Source: a virus. Taken from it: a stretch of DNA of 41,127 nucleotides. Both the position numbers and the translations under genes were made by a program. Under the pieces are notes generated by a model that was not told where the DNA came from, ran no database searches, and saw nothing but the letters and a program-made list of their open reading frames with translations. How positions within the stretch are numbered: position 1 is the first letter of the stretch; every line of letters starts with the position of its first letter. This document shows positions 17,846-25,300 of the stretch, piece by piece. Location: positions 1 through 41,127 of the IMG/VR virus record IMGVR_UViG_3300030102_008575; one strand, given 5' to 3'.

Positions 17846-19342
17846 ATGGCAAATGTAACTATAGTAAAATTAAAGGTAAGGCGAGGATCAGACGCTCAAC
17901 GTAAAACTATTGTCTTAGATCAAGGAGAAATTGGTTATACATTAGATACTAGACGTTTATTTGTAGGTGATGGATCAACATTCGGTGGTAGGTCAGTGGG
18001 TACAAAGAATATAGGCCCGTTTACTGCAGTAGGTGATTTAGGTCCAGATAGTTCACCAGGTATGCAGATAGGTGATATAGGTTATGCAGATAGTAAGTTA
18101 TATATGCTAACTTCAACTAATTATGATAATGCATTATCAGGGTATGCGTATATAGGTAATTTACCCGATGATAGTTTTTTACAGTTTGATGATAATAATA
18201 AATTAACTATAAAACCTGGCGCTATGGATGCTAGCTATTTCACACCAGGATTTTTTAGTACAGGCCTACTATCCTCGTGGAATGGTACTACTAATGTAGT
18301 TTCAGTAAATACTAACTCAGCTTATTTTGAGCTTTCAGCTAATACCATTACTCCAATAGCTAATTCAATAACTGAAAGAGAAATTAAAACTACTGCTCTT
18401 TCTTCAGGTTTGATAGGAGGAGATAATGTACCTTTAAAACTTAACATTAACTCTGATCAATTCGAGTTTGATATCGACCAAAAATTATCTTTTAAATCAG
18501 TTGGTACTAGAACTATACCAACATCAAGCTGGGCCGGAGCTGAAGGAAGTAACTTAGCGGGCAGTGGTTTATCTTTAAACGCCTCGCAAAATTTACAAGC
18601 AGACTTAAGAACAGTAAATAATAATACATTTTCAGTAACTGATGGTCAAATATCATTATTTGGAGCTACATCATCAGCTCAAGAGTTTCCTTTTTTAACT
18701 ACAAGAGATGGATTAATTAAACAAATTCAATCTTCTATTTTTGATGTTGTAACTGGCATCTCGTTATCAGGTCAAAATACAAGCAGTCAAATACCTATAG
18801 GTGCTATACTACCGCATGCTAAAGCTTGGGAAAATTCAATACCTGCTGGCTTCTTATTGTGTAATGGAGGTAGTTATTCACGAACTGAATATGCTGATTT
18901 ATTCAAAGTAATAAACACAAGTTATGGTAGCGGTGATGGAAGTGGTAATACATTTAGTGTGCCTTGCTTAACAGGTGGTGGCATGGAAGGCGTATTATAC
19001 GGTAATGCAGGAGAAGCACCAGGTAACGTAGCAGGTGATAGTAAATTCTTAACTGGTGATGCATCTTCCTCTGGTGCATTACTTAGTGCACTTGGAGTAA
19101 ATTATATTATAAAGTATAAAGAAGACCCCTTACTAGGAATATTTAACGGTGCTCCTAACTCTGTTTCTAACGGTCTTATAGGGAGTCAAAATAATCAAGT
19201 TTATAATGGTTTAAATAGTAATGGAGCAGCTGTTTCATTAAGTTCAGCAGGATTTATAACTTTTGCTTTATCAGGTGAAGTACGTAATCCTGATAGTGAA
19301 GAGACTTTTGATAAATTTGCAATACCAATTTTTAACTACTAA
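17846..19342 (+). CDS. Tail fibre protein with Mtd-N-like and tail-collar domains
   Basis: This 498-residue protein starts with an Mtd-N-like module: VKLKVRRGSDAQRKTIVL, then GEIGYTLDTRRLFVGDGST. This module is common at the N-termini of phage fibres and attaches them or starts trimer formation. The middle is Ser/Asn-rich beta sequence. At about residues 310-370 is a phage tail-collar domain: IPIGAILPHAKAW, PAGFLLCNGGSYSRTEYADL, then FSVPCLTGGG, as in T4 gp12-like short fibres. It begins 4 bases after the upstream stop without its own TAAATA core at the usual spacing, so it probably shares the transcript of 16687-17841. Host adsorption is inferred. Confidence 0.82.
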   Translation: MANVTIVKLKVRRGSDAQRKTIVLDQGEIGYTLDTRRLFVGDGSTFGGRSVGTKNIGPFTAVGDLGPDSSPGMQIGDIGYADSKLYMLTSTNYDNALSGYAYIGNLPDDSFLQFDDNNKLTIKPGAMDASYFTPGFFSTGLLSSWNGTTNVVSVNTNSAYFELSANTITPIANSITEREIKTTALSSGLIGGDNVPLKLNINSDQFEFDIDQKLSFKSVGTRTIPTSSWAGAEGSNLAGSGLSLNASQNLQADLRTVNNNTFSVTDGQISLFGATSSAQEFPFLTTRDGLIKQIQSSIFDVVTGISLSGQNTSSQIPIGAILPHAKAWENSIPAGFLLCNGGSYSRTEYADLFKVINTSYGSGDGSGNTFSVPCLTGGGMEGVLYGNAGEAPGNVAGDSKFLTGDASSSGALLSALGVNYIIKYKEDPLLGIFNGAPNSVSNGLIGSQNNQVYNGLNSNGAAVSLSSAGFITFALSGEVRNPDSEETFDKFAIPIFNY

Positions 19343-19345
19343 ATA
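19338..19345 (+). promoter_or_regulatory. T4-type late promoter core (ACTAAATA)
   Basis: ACTAAATA ends six bases before the ATG at 19352 and includes the TAA stop of the preceding gene (19340-19342). Two bases differ from the T4 consensus. Confidence 0.55.
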
Positions 19346-19351
19346 TTAACA

Positions 19352-21052
19352 ATGTCAATAGAAATTTTAGAAAATACTTTAATTAAGCTCTTAGTTAGAA
19401 GAGGAACTAACAATGATAGAAAAAACATTACTTTAGAGAGTGGTGAATTAGGGTTTACTACCGATACTCAAAATTTATTTATAGGTGATGGTAGTACTAA
19501 AGGCGGTCTAATTGTTGGTAATAAGTTTAAAGGAACAAATGCTGATGTTACTAATCTTGCTCCATGTTTAACAGGTGATTATGGATTTGAAACGAGTACA
19601 AATACTTTAAAAGTTTTAGTTGGGGGATCCGGATCAAATGCAACAGATTGGTTAGAGGTTTCTAATCTTTTAAGTTCGAGAGATGGTACTATAGAAATAA
19701 ATGATCAAAATCAAATTACGGTTTCTGTACTATCTTCAGGTAATTTATCACCAGATTGTTTAGGTAAATCTTTACAATTAGTTGCAGATCAAGTATCCCT
19801 GAGTTCTGATATTGAGATAGATGTTATAAGACGAGCCACTACAGAATCAGATAGTTATTTGTCTCTCCCTACGCAATTAAAAATAAGTAATATTAATTAT
19901 AATTTTCCGGGAGTTGCTCCTTCTAACAATTCTTTCTTAGGCTCAGATACTTCTGGTAATTTAAATTGGTCAGTACCAAGTATTATAAGTACTGGAGTAG
20001 CTCCTACAACAGCAAGTGTCTTACCTGTAGGTACTATCGTACCTTTTGCTTCTGCGAGTAATGGTGTACCTTATGGTTGGTTAGAATGTGATGGAGCAGA
20101 GTATGCTAGTAATTCTGAGTATTCAGATCTTTCAGCTGTTATAGGTACCGATTATAATACAGGTGGTGAAACTGCTGATCATTTTAGAGTGCCTAATTTA
20201 TTATCAAAAGCACTTTATGGTGTACCTAATGGTGTTCCAGCTAGTAGTACAGTATATCCGGTAACTACAGGGTCTCATACAGCCCCTAGTCTCTCAGCTA
20301 CAGGAATGAACTTTTTAATTAAAGCAATAGGTGGTATTACTGCACCTACCTTAACTATAAGTAAGAATTTATCTGCTACGTTAACTAATCCTGCAGGAAC
20401 AGCATCTGTTAGCAAAACAGGGGTTACATTTAACCCGTTAAGTGGTTCTATTACTATTGAAAGACCTGCTCCGGGTCAAGAAGTCTTTACTAATGCTGGT
20501 GATACAGTATTTACTGTACCGGATGGTATACATTATATTAAATATACTGTTACTGGTACAGGTACTAAAGGTGCTGCATCACCTGGAGGTGCTGGTGCTA
20601 CTGCCATGGGATACCTTTCTGCTTCACCTGGTATTACATTTACTGTAACTGTAGGTGAAGGATTTCAACAAACAGATGCGCCAACAAATGGTCGTGCTTC
20701 TTCAATAAAAATTGGTACAGGTGCTGGTGCTACTGCTATAGTAACAGCTGATGGAGGCATTTACGAAGGAGGAAATGGTCAGAGTGCAGCAGAAGGTAAT
20801 AATCGTCAAACACCCAGTGCAACTGCTGGTGGTACTATCGATACGTCTAGTCCATATATATTAAATGGTCATGTTATTAATGGTGGATCAGGCTTACAAG
20901 ATACGTCAGGAGGTAAAGGTAAAGAAGAATCATTAGGAGCAGCTTCATATTTTGGAACTTCCCCCGCTCCTGGAGGAGGTCAAGCCTCACATTCAACTAA
21001 TCCTATAGGTCCTCCACCTTCGAATGGTATTGTTATCTTAGAGTGGTCATAG
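19352..21052 (+). CDS. Tail fibre protein: Mtd-N-like, tail-collar and glycine-rich domains
   Basis: This 566-residue protein is a paralogue of the upstream fibre. It has the N-terminal module (IKLLVRRGTNNDRKNITL, GELGFTTDTQNLFIGDGST), then a tail-collar domain at about residues 225-290 (LPVGTIVPFASASNGVPYGW, LECDGAEY, then FRVPNL). The C-terminal 200 residues are different: TVFTVPDGIHYIKYTVTG opens a glycine- and alanine-rich region with SPGGAGATAMGYLS and AGATAIVTADGG, matching the glycine-rich domain often seen at fibre tips, where 'FTVPDGV..I...V.G.GG' is typical. A receptor-binding tip different from its neighbours' is inferred. Confidence 0.82.
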   Translation: MSIEILENTLIKLLVRRGTNNDRKNITLESGELGFTTDTQNLFIGDGSTKGGLIVGNKFKGTNADVTNLAPCLTGDYGFETSTNTLKVLVGGSGSNATDWLEVSNLLSSRDGTIEINDQNQITVSVLSSGNLSPDCLGKSLQLVADQVSLSSDIEIDVIRRATTESDSYLSLPTQLKISNINYNFPGVAPSNNSFLGSDTSGNLNWSVPSIISTGVAPTTASVLPVGTIVPFASASNGVPYGWLECDGAEYASNSEYSDLSAVIGTDYNTGGETADHFRVPNLLSKALYGVPNGVPASSTVYPVTTGSHTAPSLSATGMNFLIKAIGGITAPTLTISKNLSATLTNPAGTASVSKTGVTFNPLSGSITIERPAPGQEVFTNAGDTVFTVPDGIHYIKYTVTGTGTKGAASPGGAGATAMGYLSASPGITFTVTVGEGFQQTDAPTNGRASSIKIGTGAGATAIVTADGGIYEGGNGQSAAEGNNRQTPSATAGGTIDTSSPYILNGHVINGGSGLQDTSGGKGKEESLGAASYFGTSPAPGGGQASHSTNPIGPPPSNGIVILEWS

Positions 21053-21084
21053 TGGCTTTTATATATATTTGAATTAACTAAAAT

Positions 21085-21249
21085 ATGGAAGAAGTAATCG
21101 TTGAAGGATTGGACTACGAGGATTTTAAGACTTTAAAAGAAATTTTGTGTAACAATACAACTTTTAAATTTTCTGATAGTAGTTTATTTGCTAATAATAT
21201 TGTTCTGATAGAGAAGATAGAAAAGATTATTCAAGTATTTGAAGAATAA
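21085..21249 (+). CDS. Very small hypothetical protein (54 aa)
   Basis: This is a short open frame, ATG at 21085 to TAA at 21247-21249, encoding 54 residues that begin MEEVIVEGLDYEDFKTLKEI and end with KIIQVFEE. It is acidic, probably helical, with no membrane segment or recognised family. The case for it being real is that it fills the gap between a fibre gene and another small gene on the same strand, and its TAA is part of the late promoter core of the next gene. No clear promoter core at the usual spacing precedes its ATG. It could be a small chaperone or accessory protein for the fibres, but that is a guess. Confidence 0.5.
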   Translation: MEEVIVEGLDYEDFKTLKEILCNNTTFKFSDSSLFANNIVLIEKIEKIIQVFEE

Positions 21250-21252
21250 ATA
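21245..21252 (+). promoter_or_regulatory. T4-type late promoter core (AATAAATA)
   Basis: AATAAATA ends five bases before the ATG at 21258 and contains the stop codon of the 54-aa gene. Confidence 0.65.
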
Positions 21253-21257
21253 CTTGT

Positions 21258-21470
21258 ATGAATGCAAGTGTCTGGAAAGGTAGTTCTTTATGTGAAGAAT
21301 TTTCAGATTACGTATTGTATGATGAACTAAATGATAGTATTTTAGTTAATGTACATGAAGATTATCTTAAGACTATTAGAAAGGAATTAGTTAAAATTGG
21401 TTATTATTTAGTATTTAAGACTAAACTTGAGATAACTAATTCCTATACCTGTACTTTTATAAAGGGTTGA
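21258..21470 (+). CDS. Small hypothetical protein (70 aa)
   Basis: This 70-residue protein begins MNASVWKGSSLCEEFSDYVL and has a middle segment ILVNVHEDYLKTIRKELVKI. It looks like a compact alpha/beta protein with two cysteines and no membrane segment. It is preceded by a late promoter core at the standard 5-base spacing, which supports it being a real late gene. It sits between the collar fibres and the LamG/giant fibre pair, a position where phages often put small fibre-assembly or attachment proteins. No family was recognised. Confidence 0.65.
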   Translation: MNASVWKGSSLCEEFSDYVLYDELNDSILVNVHEDYLKTIRKELVKIGYYLVFKTKLEITNSYTCTFIKG

Positions 21471-21473
21471 GTA

Positions 21474-21481
21474 ATTAAATA
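21474..21481 (+). promoter_or_regulatory. T4-type late promoter core (ATTAAATA)
   Basis: ATTAAATA ends six bases before the ATG at 21488. It would drive the LamG-like gene and the coupled giant fibre gene. Confidence 0.6.
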
Positions 21482-21487
21482 TAATTA

Positions 21488-22351
21488 ATGGGCTTTCCAG
21501 TTGACATAAAATTACCTTCAAATGCTAGATATTATAAATTTATAGAAACTAGTAAACGTTTTAATTCAAATTATGACATAACATGGTCATTTGAATATAA
21601 GCTACCTAATAGTAATATTCCAGATAGTGACAATTATCAATTAGGATTTTCAACTTTTATAACTAATTTATCTGCTCCACTATCATCTTTACCGGGTCAA
21701 TTTTTAGGTGATCAAGACTCTGCAGTTAGCTTATCAGCTGTTTCATTACTTACAGAGACTCCTGCTTCTTTATTAACTGAAGGTGGAAATACTATATTGG
21801 TTCAAGGGGGTTCCTTAAGTGGTGAAATAGTTAAAATAGCTTTTGATTCTACAGGTATGTATGCTCTATCCGGAAGAGATGAAAGACCGGGTGTAGGGCC
21901 TCATTTAATAAATAGAGAGAGCTTAGTAGTTAGAGATGTTTTACGTAATGTAAGAGCTAATTCTCCTCTTTCGACTATTTCAAATATTTTTAGCTCTATA
22001 CCTACTGATACTTTTAGAACTTTAAGATTTAGGTATGTGAATTTAGGTCAAAAGATACATATTGATTTTAGAGATAGTAATACAACTCAATTTACATTAT
22101 TAACTACTATTAATATTGAACCAAGATTAGAAGCTTTTGATAATCTTAATAATATGTATTGTGGATTTTCTTTATCAACCCCTGTTTCAACGTTAGATAC
22201 AGGTTTATCTGCTAAGGACTTTTTTCTACGTAATTTTAATGTTGAAGGTTTTGTAGGGGATGAAATATTAACTGAAACAGTTATTACACCTCCTCTTTCA
22301 GTTAACCCCAACACACCATATACAACTGTAACTAATATAACTGCTGCATGA
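21488..22351 (+). CDS. LamG/concanavalin A-like structural protein
   Basis: This 287-residue protein looks like one lectin-type jelly-roll domain. Residues about 30-45 (YDITWSFEYKLPNSN) are the opening strand, about 175-210 (FRTLRFRYVNLGQKIHIDF, then FTLLTTINI) are the middle strands, and DFFLRNFNVEGFVG at about 240-255 is the closing strand typical of LamG-like folds. The C-terminus is Thr/Pro-rich. The giant fibre gene starts within its stop (ATGA at 22348-22351), so the two are translationally coupled and probably act together, perhaps as adaptor and fibre. Sugar binding is possible but not shown. Confidence 0.7.
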   Translation: MGFPVDIKLPSNARYYKFIETSKRFNSNYDITWSFEYKLPNSNIPDSDNYQLGFSTFITNLSAPLSSLPGQFLGDQDSAVSLSAVSLLTETPASLLTEGGNTILVQGGSLSGEIVKIAFDSTGMYALSGRDERPGVGPHLINRESLVVRDVLRNVRANSPLSTISNIFSSIPTDTFRTLRFRYVNLGQKIHIDFRDSNTTQFTLLTTINIEPRLEAFDNLNNMYCGFSLSTPVSTLDTGLSAKDFFLRNFNVEGFVGDEILTETVITPPLSVNPNTPYTTVTNITAA

Positions 22352-25300
22352 ACATAACAGATTTAAATATCCTTGGAACTAACCATCAAGTTATTCGTTA
22401 CCCTGAATTGGGAGGGGGTGGTGTACCAAATTCATATGCAGGAGCAGTAGGATCAGTTGCTATACTATCAATTGAAGTTGATAGACCTTTCGAAAAAGAA
22501 TTAAGCTATGATATATTTGATGCAAATGGTGAAAAAGATGCATTTAATGATCCTTTAGTGATTGATAGCGGTTTTACTTATGTAACTAATATACAAGGAA
22601 AGTTATTTATAATATTAGAAAAAAATTTAAATGGTAAAGCTGACCCCACTACTGGGGTAATGAACTTTATTTTTCAGTTTCGTAACGCAGAAGAGGACTT
22701 TGGATTAACTTTAGATACTAATCTTATCACATTACCAGCTCCACGACGTACTATAAAAGTTACTACTAACGATGGTTGTATGATGAATCAATGCGCTACC
22801 CAGCCTTCAACATTATGTACACCGCAACCAAATTTTAGGAGTAGTATATATGCTGATTCATCTACTTGTATTAATCCTATAACAGTTAATAACTGTCCTA
22901 TAGTAACAAATAATACTCCTGTAACTTGTGTAATAAATTCAATCAATCCTAATGACAAAGTACAACCACTTTCATATTGTCCAACACCTCCTCCCACAAC
23001 CTGCGCCATAGGTACATGTAATTGTTCAGGCACTTGTGGTTGCTTTGAAGAGCCAGGGGCTGGTTGCCAGCTGCCAATAAACCAGGTACCAGTTGAAAGA
23101 TGTGGAGATTGCGATTCTATTGGAGCTCGTCAACCCGATCCTGTTGAAATAACTGAGGAATCAACAGCTACCACGGAAGAGGAGTATTTAGGTATAACGC
23201 CACTAGAGGTAACTGAGGAGTCAACAGCTACCACAGAAGAGGAATATTTAGGCATAACAACTGATACACAAGAACGACCAGAAATAACTGTTGTGGTTGA
23301 TGAAGTTGTTAGTACTTGTGTAGACGTTAGTACTTGTGTAGACGTTGAAGAGGAAAGAGCACGTATACTTGAAGAGCGAAGAAGAATAGAAGAGGAAGCT
23401 GCTAGAAAAATTATTGAAGCTCAAAAGGCGCAAAAAATTGAAGAAGAGAGAAAAAGAATACTTGAAGAGCAAAGAAGAATAGAAGAAGAAGCTGCTAGAA
23501 AAATTATTGAAGCTCAAGAGGCACGAGAAATTCAAGATCGATTATTAAGAGAACAGAAAGAGAGAGAAGAGGAAGCTGCTAGAAAAATAATTGAAGCTAA
23601 TAAAGCACGAGAGATTGAAGAGCAAAGAAAACGATTACTAGAGGAGCAGAAAAGATTAGAAGAAGAAGCGGCTAGAAAAATAATTGAAGCGAATGAGGAA
23701 CGTGAAAGACTTGAAGAGATACAAAGACAGATATTAGAAGATCAAAAAAAATTAGAAGAAGAAGCTGCTAGAAGAATTATTGAAGCAAATAAAGAACGTG
23801 ATCGTCTACTAAGTATTAATAGCGAAGTTGAAGAAGAAACAGAAGAGTCAACAGCTACTACGGAAGAAGAGTATTTAGGTATAACAACTGATACTGTTAC
23901 TGATGAGAGAGAGGAAATTGTTGTTGAGGTAGAGGAAGTAGTTACTATTGATACTGTTACTGATGAGAGAGAGGAAATTGTTACTGAGGTAGAGGAAGTA
24001 GTCACGCAAGAGCCTTCAATAAACATTGCAAATTCTATTAAATCTTTAGATTCAAGCAATCGAGAAATTGAGAGATTTAATCTTATTGAGGGGTGGAATA
24101 AAGTTTCGTTTAGTATTAAAGCTGAAAATATGACGCCTGATACTTTACTAGCTTCAATATTGCAAAATGTTCTCGTAGCTAAAAATAATACTTTATCGTA
24201 CTCTCCAAATAATCCTCCTTTTCTTAATACTTTAAAAACTTTTAATGTAGAGGAAGAATATTTTATTGAAGTTAATAAAGATGTTAGTTTAACTGTAGTT
24301 GGGCAAGTACAGGAAACATTTAGACCACCATTTATTATGGTAACTAATGGTGATGAATTAAAATTTGCTTTAGGTAAGAGTGATACTATTAATATTATAG
24401 GAAATATTACACTGGATGAATTTTTATATATACCTGGTAATACTACTATAAGAGGTATTAATAATCCAACTATAGAATCAACAGCAGGTGCTGCTTTTAA
24501 TATAAGAGAAGATAATATTACATTAGTAGGGTTTACTTTAAAAAACGCGGAAGGTAATAATGGATACGGTATAGAGATAGGTAGAAAAAATAGTAGAAAT
24601 AATTTAGAAGCTCCTAAGAATATTACAATTGATCGTATAACTTTTGATGGTATAGCGGGTAAAACAGATAAAGCTGCAGCAATAAATGTTTCCGGTTATC
24701 AATTTATAAACACTTTAATTGAACCAATAAAACAAGTACCTGGGTTAATTGAGGGAGCTAGCTTAATAAAAAATGTTACTATAACTAATAATGTTTTTAA
24801 GAATATACCTAATACAGCTTTAGAGATATGGAATGTACAAGATCTAACAGTAAGTTCTAATATATTTGAAACTACACGTGGTACGCATGTAACCCGTGGT
24901 AACGCTATTAGAGCTAATTCGTTATTAAATGCAAAATTTACTAGTAACACCTTTAGAGATATAGGTAGATCGGTTATAGAGGTTACCGGTAATGGTACAG
25001 AGGGAGTATTAGTAGAAAATAATAAAATAGAAAGTTTTGGAAGACAGCCATTACAATTATTAGCTGGACAATTCGTTAGCGGGGTTACTATAGTACAGGG
25101 AGCTAATAAAATAACGATTAAAGATAATATTATATCAGGTAATGGTTTAGGTGGTGGAGTTGAAATGGCTCAAAATTCATCTGATTTTTTAATAGAAAAT
25201 AATACTATATCAAATGTTAGTATAGGAGTATCTATTGCTGCTTTTTCAGATACATTTAATGTTAAAGATAATACTATAGATTATTTAAGATACGGGATAC

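Noticed and set aside
14267-21052. Diversity-generating retroelement target, suggested by the Mtd-N-like heads
   Set aside because: No reverse transcriptase, template repeat or adenine-biased variable repeat was seen; the Mtd-N-like module is common in fibres without such elements.
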